From: Nephrocerus scutellatus
Taxonomy: Eukaryota > Arthropoda > Insecta > Diptera > Pipunculidae
Assembly (NCBI GenBank): GCA_947095585.1
Contig: OX352765.1
Location: 27,992,254-28,056,253 of the forward strand
Length of the DNA: 64,000 bases
Direction of reading: 5' to 3'
Below the pieces are notes generated by a model. It worked only from the letters and a program-made list of their open reading frames with translations. It was not told where the DNA came from and made no database searches. Below, one piece after another: positions 41,853 through 53,164 of this stretch; positions within the stretch are counted from its first letter, which is position 1, and each line of letters opens with the position of its first letter. A program made the translations under genes and the position numbers.

Positions 41853-42185
41853 GGTTAGGTTAGGTTGGGGTGGCTGTCGGCAGGAAACCGAGCCACTTAG
41901 ATCAATGATGGTCCATTGTGATGCCACATGGATCGAGGGGATTTCTCGCCCTACTCGTTGAACCAGTTGGAGCTTTGAATGAAGCGAATAAAACTTTTGA
42001 TGTCATTGCTTGACAAATCGCTAAGGTCGTTGTAAAAGAAGGCTCCCAAATGGAGTTTACGTTTTAGAGAAATAGCTGTGCATGTGCAGAGAAGGTTAAG
42101 AATGGTCTCTTCCTCCTTCTCGTCTATGCAGCAGAGTATTCTCATAATAAATATGAAAAGTGAGCGCATTATGACAGCTTCTTTG
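41853..42185 (-). pseudogene. LINE 3' end with Cys knuckle and CCTAACC tail
   Basis: The minus strand encodes CCIDEKEEETILNLLCTCTA, LKRKLHLGAFFYNDLSDLSS and then FIRFIQSSNWFNE followed by a stop. This is the C-terminal Cys-rich knuckle and end found after RNase H in I/LOA-type elements. The 3' UTR runs to GTTTCCTGCCGACAGCCACC and ends in CCCCAACCTAACCTAACC (complement of 41853-41870). It abuts the DDE fragment at that end. Confidence 0.72.
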
Positions 42186-43249
42186 ACAGTAAGTTCTATC
42201 TAAGCAAAAAAAAAACCGATAGTTACGCATTCTACTAACATATTTTAGTTCCAAAAAATTCTAATAAATGGCTTTGCGTATTTTCCGAAGAAAACTGCAA
42301 ATGCTATACTAATGTATTCTTCTTTGTCGTTACGCTCTACTCACAAGAGCTCGTGAGTACAAATTTTTTCTCGATGAAAGACAGCTTAAGTTTCTTACAC
42401 CACACCACGACTGAAAATTGTTCGCCTTAATTTTATAACAGGTTAAGAGTTAAAATGTTTCCATCAGCATTGAATTGCACTCAAGTGGCAACGAAAATAT
42501 GCGAGTCTTATTTTTGAAGAGGCTTCGAGTTTCGACTTTTGTTCACCATGTTTGCGAAAGGGTGGACCATATTTCAAAAACTCTGTCATATCTCAGAAAC
42601 AGCTGCAACAAATTCAGTTGCCATATTACCTGCGAGCACCTTTCACTTTTTTCATACTCGAACAGTAACTAATGTAAAAACAATTTGCTTAAAAAATTTA
42701 AATAAATTTAAAACAAATCTGTATATTTCTTTCGAAATGTTCGACCAGTAGCACTACTGGTACCTACAGCGATAACAAAATTAAAATGTATCCCCTCGCC
42801 TGTGAGCACCATTTGTGGAAGGAATGTCATGATTTTATTGCTAAGTACCACAGAAATAATTAAATTTCATTTCTGAAATAGTTGTTGCTGCCGTTGTGCG
42901 GCATATGTGTTAACGTCGAACGAACTAAAAGTCGGCACAAGTCTTCCGCTGCGCGTAGGCGCGTTTACCACTGTTTTCCTGTTCTTTCTGTCTCCGATTA
43001 ATAAAGCTCCATCACTGATTATATTCATTTAAATACATGTTTCCAGTCTTCCATTTATGATTATGACGTTCCTTTGAGTGATTATAGTAAGTTCTCGTTC
43101 TCGATGTCTCGTAGTAAGAAATTGTGGCCTTATTGGAGCACACCGCCAAAGTGAACACGTGACCCAAATACCTCGATGTAAAATCCAATTTGGAATATCT
43201 ATTTGATATGTATACGTGTATTTATTATACTGGAAGTAAAGTACTTAAA
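42186..43249. other. Non-coding, no recognised feature
   Basis: AT-rich sequence with an A-run near 42206. Open frames of up to 70 codons match nothing. Confidence 0.4.
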
Positions 43250-43660
43250 AGGCCCTAATAGCTTGCGCTGCTGTCTTAACAGAGTCTGAAATAGGAAGTG
43301 TGACTACGGCGTTTTTAGCGTTGGGATGGGTTTTTCATTAAGAGCGCCCCATATTGTTTTTTAAATAAAACAGGTTGTGTTTGAGAATTAAAAAATTGTT
43401 TCGGATTGAAGTGCCAACGATGCCCTTAATTATGGAACAAAACACCATTCAATTGTCCTTTATAGAAAATCCTACATGAGCTGACTTTGGGTCTCAGGTA
43501 GTCCTGAGTTTTTGATTTATTTGCATAGACCGTTGGCATAATATAGCCTCAAAGAAAAAAAGTCCAGAGGCGTAAAATCACACGAACGATGCGGTCAATA
43601 ATGTACTCTACAGAATCGTTAGAAACATTGCTTATAAAAATTCGAAATTATTTACAAAAA
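43250..43660 (-). pseudogene. Mariner-superfamily DDE transposase, C-terminal fragment
   Basis: Minus-strand text gives LRLWTFFL*GYIMPTVYANK (family TPLDFFLWGYI...VYANKP), then RPKVSSCRIFYKGQLNGVL. It corresponds to the end of the transposase. Stops and shifts are present. The block near 43340-43400 reads GALLMKNPSQR. N-terminal half missing. Confidence 0.65.
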
Positions 43661-44150
43661 TTGAAACATTGACTTAATATAAATCATTTAACACTAAATC
43701 ATAACAAATCTAAGTACATATATGATATTTTCAAATAGAAAATTGGTTGAGGATGTTTTCAACAACCACCCTATTGCTTATAATCCCTTCTCTATTAAAA
43801 GAGTTAGCTAGTATACTTACCTTAGTTTGGTGATTGATAGCGCGCTCAACTGGTCAAGTCATATTGACAAAATAAAAATATATACATATCCATATGTTTT
43901 CGCTATCAATCGATTAAAAAATATCCTACCCAAAAAATCTCTTTTGCTGATGTATTACGCATTCATTCAGTCGAAATTAACTTACCTTAATCCTATTTGG
44001 AGTGGTACTGCAAACTATAAAGTCAAAGAGCTAGAGATTTTGCAAAACGAGTTCTCAAATACATTAGTCATGTTTCAGTAAGGTATTCAACTAAGAAAAA
44101 ATTCATCCAGATCCAAGAAACCCTATTGGCAAAATGGGGCGTCCCAATTG
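43661..44150 (+). pseudogene. Jockey/CR1-type LINE, thumb fragment
   Basis: The plus strand encodes LVIDSALNWSSHIDKIKI, INRLKNILPKKSLLLMYYAF and IQSKLTYLNPIWSGTANYK, then LEILQNEFSN. This is the region after FADD in which a peptide of the type LGxxxDxxLNWxxHI is followed by the YYAFIxSxLxYxxxxWG motif. The RT palm is missing, and it is flanked by unrecognised DNA. Confidence 0.8.
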
Positions 44151-44800
44151 AAAACCTCTTTTTTAAATGTTTGCGCTAAATGTTACCAAGGTGGTCTGTT
44201 TTTTTATTGAATTTTCCACACTGAAAGGCTGTTAACCCCTATGATAATATGAATAATGTGACCATTAATATATTGAGGAGGTAGTCCTTACGTTTTTCTT
44301 TCATTATTAAATGACTAAATGATTAAATGCATTATAGATGGAACTACATCGAAAGTTCCATCCATAATCCAACAACTTGATTCACCAAGGAGTCTTAAAG
44401 AAGAAATAGTTCCCATCAAAATGATCTTCTCTCCATCAAAATAATCTTCATTCAAGATAAATGTCATAATGACAAGAAACTGCCTCTTAACTTTTTTTGT
44501 TCGAATTTTTCATAACAGTCCGAGTTATTATTATTACTATTTACTTCTGATGGTGGCCATCTATGGGGATCTATTGTGCATCCCAGATATTTTACCACAT
44601 AAAGTGATTTCTTATTTCCTTTCTGAATCCCACTATATCTACCAAATCGATTGGTCTGGCTTTCGGCCAGAGAACCATGTGAACCTGGTAGTGTTTTACT
44701 CTACTCTTTTTCGGGTGAAGACTTCACATAAAAAGTATGTGTTCTGGCGTTTATTTTTTCTCGTTGTCATACAGCTACAGGGCAGAAGAAGATTTTTGAT
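44151..44800. other. Mostly unrecognised; overlapping 140-codon frame not supported
   Basis: A plus-strand open frame (44469-44891) is hydrophobic and antisense to the LINE fragment that follows. It shows no domain, so it is not called a gene. Part may be decayed LINE 3' sequence. Confidence 0.4.
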
Positions 44801-45095
44801 TTGTCCTATCCCAGGCGATGAATCCTATTCCGCTTCGATAGCATTGTTTTCCCACTCTTTGATCTTGTTGTTGAGATGGTTTTTGGAATAGGCAATGCTG
44901 GGTTCGGGGCTAGCGAAGATTTTTTCTACACCTTCACTCGAAAAGAGGTCTGCTGCCTCGTTTCCTGTAATGCCTGAGTGACCGGCAGACCTTATTAGAG
45001 TAATTTTGTTTGTTTTGGCCAGGTTTTTCAATGGACGGTAACAGCTCCAATTTGTTTTGTGTTTTTGATACGTCCGTATACCAGATAAATGCATG
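44801..45095 (-). pseudogene. I-type LINE RNase H fragment
   Basis: The minus strand encodes YRPLKNLAKTNKITLIRSAG then HSGITGNEAADLFSSEG, the GHxGIxGNExAD motif of RNase H (His and Asp retained), then IKEWENNAIEAE. It ends adjacent to the RTE copy, but the families differ. Confidence 0.8.
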
Positions 45096-45109
45096 GTAGG
45101 GAAGGTTCA

Positions 45110-47390
45110 TGATCATCATATTTGGCTCTACAACCGGTGTCCGGTCCTGGCCTCCCGCAAAAAATCTCTCCACCAGTCCCGTTTTCGAGTCGATATCATC
45201 AAGTTTGGCAACTCTAAACTCTGGGCGTCCTGGTCTATGCCATCCTTCCAGCATAGGCTTGCCCGGCCTCGCTGTCGTGTTCCATAATTCCTACCGCAAA
45301 CACTCCGAGCAGGATCATCTTCGCTCATGCGAGCTAGATGTCCTGCTCACCGGAGCCTACTGAGCTTAATTCTCTTCACGATGTCGACATCACTGTAACG
45401 CTCGTAGATGTCATCATTATAGAGTCTCCGGAATCATCACATACGGAACCAACAACTCTCCGTAAGACTTTTCTCCCGAACGCGGCTAAGAGGTCAGAAT
45501 GCTTTTTACTAAGCCGGATCCATATGTAAGTACTGGTATGACCATTGTCTTATATACCAGCATCTTGGATGGTATGGTTAAGTTCTTGGATTCGAAGAGC
45601 CTTGACAGACTATAGTAGGCTTTGTTGGCTCCACTTTTTGAATTTAGGGATCAATGTTGGATCTTCTACTCGCAGACGTGGCCACCATGTATTTTATTTT
45701 GCTCTCATTTATGTGCAGCCTAAGATTTCGTGCCGCCTGCCCTTTGGTTTCTACCAACGATGTCAATATCGTCTGCGTAAGCCAGTATCTGAATGGACCT
45801 ATAGAGGATTGTTTCTCTCGCCGTTACGTCAGAGTCTCGGATCACGTTCTCCAACGCCAGGTTGAAGAGGACGCAAGCCATTCCATCCACTTGTCGGAGC
45901 CCGGTTTAGATGTTGAATGGGCTTGATAGTGATCCGGATATTTTTACTTGGCTTATAACATTGGTCATGGTCTTTTCAGTTTATTTGGGATGCCGAATTC
46001 TCTCATGGCTTTATGAAGTTCTACTCTGGCTATGCTCGCATAGGCGGCTTTAAAGTCTATAAAAAGATGGTGTATTTTTGAAACTCTAGACATTTTTCCA
46101 TCACTGCCTAAGGCTGTAAATCTGATCAGTTGTTGATTTGCCTGGGATGAAGCCACACTGGTATGACCAATGATGACTTTAGCGTATGGGGCTATCCTCT
46201 CTTGAAGGATAGAGGAGAAAATCTTATACGCGGTACTCAACAACGTTATACCACGATAATTGCCGCAGGTTGTTATATCTTCTTTCTTTCTTCTCTTTGT
46301 CTTTGTAGTTTGTGCAACGCGGTGTATATTGCGTCATACTGTGAACACTTCGGTAGAACTTCCGCGCCTGGTGCGGTCCTCGATCTCTGTACTGTTCTAG
46401 TTCACGGACGAGATTCTTCTCCCAGGCTGCTTTCTTTCGCCGGTAAACTGTTTTTTCATATCTTCTGAGCTCTTTATATTCATCTTCGCGTGCCCGCGTT
46501 CTATGAGATTGTTGCATTGCTCGGTACGCAACATTCTTACGTTCAGTCGCTAGCTTACATTCGTCATCGAACCAGTCGTTCCGATCTCTACGACTTCTGC
46601 CTAAGATGTAGTCAGCACTCAGCAGTACTAATGACAGTATTCTTAGGGCGTGCCTATTTTTCTGCTACGCCCGGCATCGCAGCCCCATGATTTACGCTCC
46701 CTGCATTTAGGGCCAGCTCTATCGTTTGACCGTAGTTGTCTGGTCTCTTGGTTGCGAAGGGCAGCCGTATTGAAACGAATCTGATTCACGGATGCGGTCT
46801 TTCTTGATGATGCAATCCGCGCTCGGAGCACTACACCAACAAGATAGTGGTCTGAGTCGACGTTGGCACCTCGGTACGTTCGTACCGTACGTTGCTGCCA
46901 TCTCTATGACTCGTTGTCCATTGTCATTAGTGTTCTCGTGTAAGCTATGGGTGCCAATGTACTGCCTGAATACTGGCTCCCTACCTATTTTAGCATTCAT
47001 ATCCCCCAGAATGATATTAACGTAATACTGATGACAGACATGAAGTTCCCGTTCGACTGATTCAAAGAAATCTTCTTTTTCATCATCTGGGGAATCCTCT
47101 ATAGGTGAACGTGAACGTTTATCAGGCTTATGTTTTTAAATCTGCCCCGCACGCGAAGGGTGCATAGCCCTTCATTTACTTCTTTAAAACCGATAACGGT
47201 GGATTTCATTCTTTTGCTGACTAGAAACCCCACACCGGGCATATGATGTCTTGCATGACAGCTGTAATATATGTCATATTCAGATTTTTGTAAGACACTA
47301 TTCCCTGTCCACCGTATCAGCATTATATTTGCACAGTGTATCGGCTAGCGGCTTCATTCGTTCCTGTGTTCTTAACGGAAAGTTTCTTTG
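45110..47390 (-). pseudogene. RTE-type non-LTR retrotransposon, copy 2, with YADD region
   Basis: From the 5' end on the minus strand: IRWTGNSVLQKSEYDIYYSC, GVGFLVSKRMKSTVIGF (endonuclease), MNAKIGREPVFRQYIG, YKELRRYEKTVYRRKKAAW, TAYKIFSSILQERIAPYA (RT), HHLFIDFKAAYASIARVEL, an NVIRDSDVTARETILYRSIQ-like block, ILAYADDIDIVGRNQ (YADD near 45770) and the C-terminal GRPEFRVAKLDDIDS, then a CATGATCATCAT-type tail complement at 45105-45120. About 2.3 kb, with frameshifts and an internal deletion between endonuclease linker and RT. It gives the most complete view of this family in the window. Confidence 0.9.
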
Positions 47391-47728
47391 GAATTAAGTT
47401 GTTTTTATCATTAAGACTAATGGTTTGACAGTTTCGTTTTACGAATTTTTTTGATTATGATGCTGTATTCAAGTACATAGTAAAAATCTATCGTTTTTGC
47501 AAAATTATTAAAAAACCTATACTCGTAAAAGAAAAACCAATCGTTGTTCTTCTTAAATATTATGTACTGATCGTACCTCATTGACCACACATATGAATAT
47601 GAACAAAAACAACCAAATGCTACCGAAACCAATAAAACGAATCCATTATGACAACAACAACAAAAAATGTTCCTCATTCCATTCATTCTACTGAAAATTT
47701 AAAACGGCTACAAATTAATTAATATTTC
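47391..47728. other. Non-coding, no recognised feature
   Basis: AT-rich, nothing recognised. Confidence 0.4.
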
Positions 47729-48199
47729 ATGAAAAGTCGTTGTCAAAACCGCAGCATGTCAAAAGCTGTGACTAAGTCAAAAATTATCGGTTCCTGTGAA
47801 AATTGCAGCCATCAGCCATCAAACAACCACAGCACAGAAAAACAAGTGGTCAACAGCGACAACACACACACACAAACACACACACAATGCTTGTCTCGAC
47901 AACAGCCAACAACAAAAGCAATAAAAATTGTTCTGTGTAAATTATTGGATCCTGCCGGAATTCAAGTATTTCCCGAAAAGTGCAGTAAATTTGTTTGGTT
48001 GCTTGCTTTTTCGGTTCGTTTGAGTCATGCCCCAAATGCCGTCCGAGAAAAAGTGGAAGACCACGTGCGCGCATTTGATGCTTTACGATTTACAATTATT
48101 CTGAAATTGCTTTTGTGTCATAAGTTAAAACATTTTGATGTGAAGCTAAAGAATCTGGTGTGTGTCGTACGAAATATTTTACAACTCTTGGACATTTGA
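47729..48199 (+). other. Unassigned 156-codon open frame
   Basis: An ATG-to-stop frame of 156 codons contains an (AC)n run (THTQTHTQ). The region has no transposon similarity that I recognise and a more even composition than its surroundings. No domain, signal peptide or splice context is visible. The start context and codon choice are unremarkable. It may be chance in a low-stop stretch or an unrecognised small gene; I lean to chance. Confidence 0.2.
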
Positions 48200-48539
48200 A
48201 CATATTTCCGTTTTAGATGGTGGTAATTGTACTTATTAAGGCATTCGTTCTTCTTGTTTCAAGGAACTATATTAGAGGTTGGCAAAATATAAGGGGAATA
48301 TGTTAATTCATCGACAAACAAACTGAAATTGTGCTTATGGCCTACTTTAAAATATTTATTGTTGTTGCCCCAACTTCCAAGATTGTTGGAGCAAATCAAG
48401 ACATGGGACAGTTCAATGAGAAGTTATTCAGTTTGATATTCCTATGGTTTCGGCGTACTGGTCTACATTCTACAACATCCGACCGGTGCTTGCTGGGTAT
48501 TAAGAGACTTGACGGGTTTTGTTACTTTTAAGTCATTGT
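48200..48539. other. Non-coding, no recognised feature
   Basis: AT-rich with a 66-codon unrecognised frame. Nothing else. Confidence 0.4.
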
Positions 48540-49010
48540 AGCTGCGTATGTATTGTAGCACGGATATAGAAATACGCAAACGGTTGCTTAAAGCGAAAAA
48601 GTCGCCATGTCTTAAAATCGAGGAATGAAATCGTAAAATCTAGACTAATGGTGTATAAAAAAATCTTTATATCAGTACACTTCGTATAAATCGGAGACCT
48701 GGGTGATTAGCAAAAAGTACTCCTGGCCGCATTCTAGAAGAAAGTCGAACGTAACGGAGAATTATTTGCCCCGTATTCCAAAGTTGAGATATACGAGCGT
48801 TTCTGCGGTGTTTACATCGTGAATAGAATAAAGTTCGGTATGCTTAGGCGGACAGAACACCTAGCGGCGCTTGAGCAGCAAGGATCTTGCTCGGAAAGGC
48901 CTTGGTGGTATGCCTTATGCAACATGGCAGTAAGACAGGTCAATCATACGCTGGATGGCTGGCGTAGAACAGGACGCCGGTTGTATAGCCAAATATAATG
49001 ATGATGAATA
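48540..49010 (+). pseudogene. RTE-type LINE, 3' end with ATGATG tail
   Basis: Plus-strand frames resemble the RTE C-terminus: a Y-GxExW-type block near 48680 (SISVHFV*IGDLGD), ERNGELFAPYSKVEIYERFC, RRTEHLAALEQQ, NHTLDGWRRTGRR and LYSQI, then TAATGATGATGAATAA as tail. It lies opposite in orientation to the copy at 45.1-47.4 kb. 5' truncated. Confidence 0.75.
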
Positions 49011-49104
49011 ACTTTAATCGTCGACGTTATTATCTAGTTGAAGAGTTCAACTAAGGTCGCCCAAAGCCAAAGCTATTGTACCAGTAAACATCAATGCTAT
49101 ATCA

Positions 49105-49460
49105 ATTATCTGTATTTTCGACTTTTTTTAGGTCCTTTTTAACCACCTTCCACACGACCTAGAAAGCTGAAATTGTGTGAGTGTCTAAGTCCAAAATAGG
49201 ATTTTTGATATTCCGCGTGTGACGCGTGTGATGGGTTAAACATTTCTTTTAAGGCCCTTTTTAACCGCCTTTCACACGACCTAGAGAGATGAAATTGTGA
49301 GCAGCTTATATCCTACGTGTCACGCGTGTCGCGAGTCGCGTGTGGCGCGTGTGATGTGTGAAAAAAGGCGATTATTACCAAATAATAAAGGACTGTGTGG
49401 CGTGTGTCAATGAATACATAAAAGTTCTTACCCGACATTTTTACATTTACTTGTTTTTAT
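49105..49460 (+). repeat. CGCGTG-rich unclassified repeat, copy 4
   Basis: CTGTATTTTCGACTTTTTTT, GTCCTTTTTAACCACCTTCC, then two sub-units ending GTGACGCGTGTGATG and GTCGCGAGTCGCGTGTGGCG, and AATAAAGGACTGTGTGGCGT near 49384. It aligns with copies at 36690-37200 and 40641-40985. Confidence 0.75.
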
Positions 49461-49489
49461 ATAATTTGCGCACGCGAAAATGGGTTCGC

Positions 49490-49960
49490 ACCCTTATAGT
49501 GCTCGGCTATTTGTTTGTTTGCACAGCGTGGGCGACTGGCAGAGCATTCCTCATACTTGTTGTACGACTAAAGAACGAATCCCTGAACTTAACTGTACGT
49601 CGCAAGATGTGCTTATGGGTAAACTGATGAGAATTTAGGGCGCTACGAGTACTGCGGTTGAATTCAAGGAGAGGTGGCATGCAACTGATTATTTCTTTTG
49701 AGCACCGCTGGTGGAAGAAGCGATAAAACAGTGACAAGCAGTAAGCATTCCTGCGGTGTTCTAGCGAATCTATTGGATTTTGCTATGTTTACTTCACCGA
49801 TAAGTTTTACCGCACAGTTTTATATTCTATCTAGCTAATGCAAGGTAGTTTAAGGCGCACCAGACCAGATATGACAATTGTACTCGCCGAATAAAAGCCA
49901 TGTAGATAGTAGTCAGATCAGAGGGGGAAAGACTTGTGTTTAAGTATGATCCAAAAGTTT
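49490..49960 (-). pseudogene. Jockey-type LINE, 3' fragment
   Basis: The minus strand encodes SLFYRFFHQRCSKEIISCMP, PLLEFNRSTRSALNSHQFTH and VKFRDSFFSRTTSMRNALP, the conserved C-terminus (FYRYYxGxCSxEI; RDSFFxRTxxMWNxLP). Upstream pieces (the LEYNCHIWSG-like block near 49865) also match. 5' truncated. Confidence 0.85.
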
Positions 49961-50156
49961 GTATACTGGTTTGCCTGTCTAACCATCTGTAAATAAGATC
50001 AGATCGCCATATTATGGATAACGAAATGTTGTTCTTTTTAATATTTGTACGGAGTCCTCCTATTTTTTGGATTTAGTAAAATGCACACTTTGAGGTTTTT
50101 ATCTTAAGTTCTTATTGTTAAGTGGAAAAGTTTAGCGTATCACTTGTATGTAATAA
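49961..50156. other. Short non-coding interval, ending in TAATAA
   Basis: It ends TGTAATAA, i.e. the outer part of the TAA tail of the SINE into which the LTR inserted. The rest is not recognised. Confidence 0.4.
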
Positions 50157-50642
50157 TGTTACGAAATTTAGGCTTTCTAGAGTTCATAATGGGTTTTGCA
50201 AATAAAAACACAACCGAAGTTCGTTCGTTAATTCAAAAATTACAGCTTTAATTGACAAATAGCCAAAGTTCACAAATTTACACTTGTGATTACTTATTGT
50301 TCACTTATAATACTATTCACAGATGCAGTAGCTTTATCGACTTTTCAACTTTTCAAGTAGTCTGGTTCACTTTCAAATAATAACTTAACTTATCGCGATA
50401 AAATTGTTGTGTTTATATTTACTTTACCAACATTTTCGAGAAGGTTCTAATCTGTATTCTATTGGCATCATAGAAGGTACAGGAAAGTACCAGAACATAC
50501 TGGAGTAATATTATATAAATAACTTTATATACAAGTACAATATTACTGTGTCTAAATATATGCAAAGGTTTTTGGTAAACAATGCTTATTCTAACAGTCT
50601 ACAGATGGCGGTGTTAAGTGTACTAATTCTATTTTTGTAACA
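50157..50642 (+). mobile_element. Solo LTR, copy 2, inserted in a SINE tail
   Basis: The 486-bp unit starts TGTTACGAAATTTAGG and ends TTTTTGTAACA. The six terminal bases TGTTAC/GTAACA are a perfect inverted pair. Flanks are ATAA (50153-50156) and ATAA (50643-50646), a 4-bp target duplication, though these bases lie in a TAA repeat, which weakens the point. Sequence between the ends matches 14238-14720 throughout. No internal retroviral-type sequence is next to it. Confidence 0.85.
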
Positions 50643-50868
50643 ATAATATTTGGCTTGATGAGCCGTTGTTGTCTCACGATCTTTCGTGGTGTGGGTGTTA
50701 TATTTTTGCACATAGTTAGAAAGGACCTTCCTTTAAAAGTTGTATTCGGAAGGCGAAATGAAGAACTATCCTTGACAGTTACTACTCTTGGACCGTGAAA
50801 AAGACTTTTGGGTTTTTCTGGGCTTCGAAAATCGAACCACTAGAACCACATTTACATACTCGTATTCG
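50643..50868 (-). repeat. tRNA-derived SINE, diverged and internally shortened copy
   Basis: ATAATATTTGGCTTGATGAG at 50643 corresponds to the AATAATATTCGGCGCGACAG tail-proximal segment of the full SINE. TATATTTTTGCACATAGTT, TACTACTCTTGGACCGTG and the tRNA-like head (minus-strand B-box version GGTTCGATTTTC near 50830) follow in order. About 60 bp of the middle is missing. Confidence 0.7.
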
Positions 50869-52489
50869 CGAATTTATGTATTTAGAAGATTACAATTTTC
50901 AAACATCAAATTGGTTGCGGTTTCAATTAATATCACCGATGAACGCCGTTTCTTTACCCCCTTTCTTTTCTGTTACAATACAATTCAGTATTCAGATAGA
51001 AAATACATCTACAAATATTTATAAAGTAATCGAAGGATTTTCTTCCCCTCCAAAAGCCTATAGTGATATAATAGAAACAATGTGATGTGCAACAGTTTTA
51101 TTCGAAATTAAAACAACAAGCAAAACTGCAGTGATAAAATAAAAAATAACTTCCATAATTATTACTTCCAAGCAATAATAATAAATAATATAAACAAAAC
51201 CGAAAATAGCATTATTAACTATAAAAAAATTGTGCAACTCCTCTACTTTTTAAAGTAATCCCCCCCCAGTTGCAGACATTGTTTTGGGGCAAACTTCAGC
51301 AGAAAAACACAACAGAGCAATACATCCGAAAGGATCCTGAACCATATCAACATCACCATCGCCATCACCGAACATCGACACAAGTTACTCTGATGATGGG
51401 ATACATTATGGGGTGTGCTTGTTTCAAAGGTAGGACTTTGGTATAAGGATATTATGCGTGTCAACGTTTAATGGCATTTAAGCGCTGCATGTACAGCACC
51501 TGGTTCTTATAATAAAATGGGATACTCCTGCATCATGCATACTTCTTTGAGATTTTATCCTTTGTAAATTAATAATTTTTTTCCTTTTTTTCTATTTTCA
51601 GGTAAGTGACTTTTTATGATTGCAAGCAACTCTATGTAGTCCTTTGACTGCTGAGTATTCTATATACGTAATAGCAAAGACATTGAGAAGTTTAATTTTG
51701 GGGGTAAGTTTATGGTGTGCACTTGAGCATGAATTAAAGTTTTTTTTTCCTAACTTGGGAAAACTATTTCACTCTATAATTTAAAAGTTGACGAAGATTA
51801 TCTAAGGATTTTTGCTACCTTGACAACTAAGTCGGTGTGTGCTAGAGGATAAAGTTTTATCTACTCTGAAAAGCTTTCAAAACTCTGTACAAATTTAATT
51901 ATGTATTTTCTTTACCTCTTCAATAAGTTCCGCAGATTTACTATTTTTATAATCCGATTAAAAAGGATAATAACGAGCGCAATTATCCTGCAAAGTTTAC
52001 TATTCATATACTTGTAGTTTGCATTTGAACAGCAGCCGGAAAAACCAAAGCAGTGTAGAAGGTATACAGCTGTATAGACTCTACGATAAGACTGTGTCGA
52101 GGCATTTGATAAAAAGCCACAAAAGATTGCTCATACATAATTTAACAACACACACACACACACAAATCAAGAAATATTGAAACTAATGTTAGTACGAGTG
52201 TCGGTGCACAGATACTGGAAGATCCAAAATGACCAGGTAATCCAGGTTCCAACAAAGAGCAAAGATACGGCTGTGTTCTGTCTTTCATGCAACAGTAGTT
52301 AAAGGAATAATAGAGATAATAAGATGGTGTTTTGAGAGAAGAGTATTATCATTAACTTATCTGATAGCCAGGTCCGTCCAAAACAATATCACCAAAGTTT
52401 TTCGCATACCGACAGATTTTAAGAACCTTCCGTGCGTCAATAACTCATAAGTCATAAGTCCAACAACCATCAGTTCAAACCAATGAAGC
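50869..52489. other. Non-coding, no recognised feature
   Basis: AT-rich with a C-run (51259-51266) and an (AC)n run near 52148-52161. Open frames of up to 96 codons match nothing. Confidence 0.4.
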
Positions 52490-53160
52490 ATAGATGAACG
52501 CTGGAGAGCTGTGAAAAACGTTTTTGCAGCTCCAGCTGAAAAGTTTCTTGGTAAAAGCCATAATTACCTTGGCACATGACACATCTGCAGAAATCTGAAC
52601 ACGGATAATATCGTACCTAAAGCTATAATCGTATCCGTCTTAGCAGTATAGAAAGATGAGTTAGAAAGTTAGTACCTCACGAAGAGAAAAGAACTGTATA
52701 CATGTAAAGGGCAAGGGCAATTCTGATTTTTGAAAGAAAGAGTTTCAAGCAGCGCCAATACATAGAAATAACTCCTTATTCCTATCATAAGAAAGCTTGA
52801 GAAGATTGGGAAAGGGTAATAATCATACTCTATAAGAAGGGATTCTTAGTAGAGTGCGACAACTGAAAAGGCATTTGTTTTTTTTTACCACGGTCTCCAA
52901 AATAACAGTTGGTTAGGTGTCAAATGATTTTGGAAAATGGTGTGCGGCAAGGTTGCATACTTTTACCACTGCTTTTTTTGTTGGTATGCGTGCTGCTCTA
53001 ACGACAGTATACAATGAACATAACCATATTAAGCTCCTGGATTACGCTGACGACATCTGTTTGCTTTTACATAGAATATTAGGCCTGCATGGAAAGTTGT
53101 GGGGGATGAGGTCGATAGGTTAGAGGGGGGAGGGATGACCGGTATCAGTGTCGATTCTAT
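52490..53160 (+). pseudogene. LINE fragment with RT GVRQGCIL and DYADD blocks
   Basis: NGVRQGCILLPLLFLLV (block GVRQGCxLSPxLF) at about 52938, followed in another frame by IKLLDYADDICLLLHRILG (YADD near 53045). An upstream piece (DERWRAVKNVFAAPAEKFLG near 52495) resembles the endonuclease-RT connector of several LINE clades, weakly. Clade uncertain. Confidence 0.65.
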
Positions 53161-53164
53161 AGTG

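Noticed and set aside
44469..44891. 140-codon plus-strand hydrophobic frame
   Set aside because: Antisense to a LINE RNase H fragment over its right end and without any domain.
45093..46690. Plus-strand frames (up to 106 codons) across RTE copy 2
   Set aside because: Shadows of the minus-strand RTE coding sequence.
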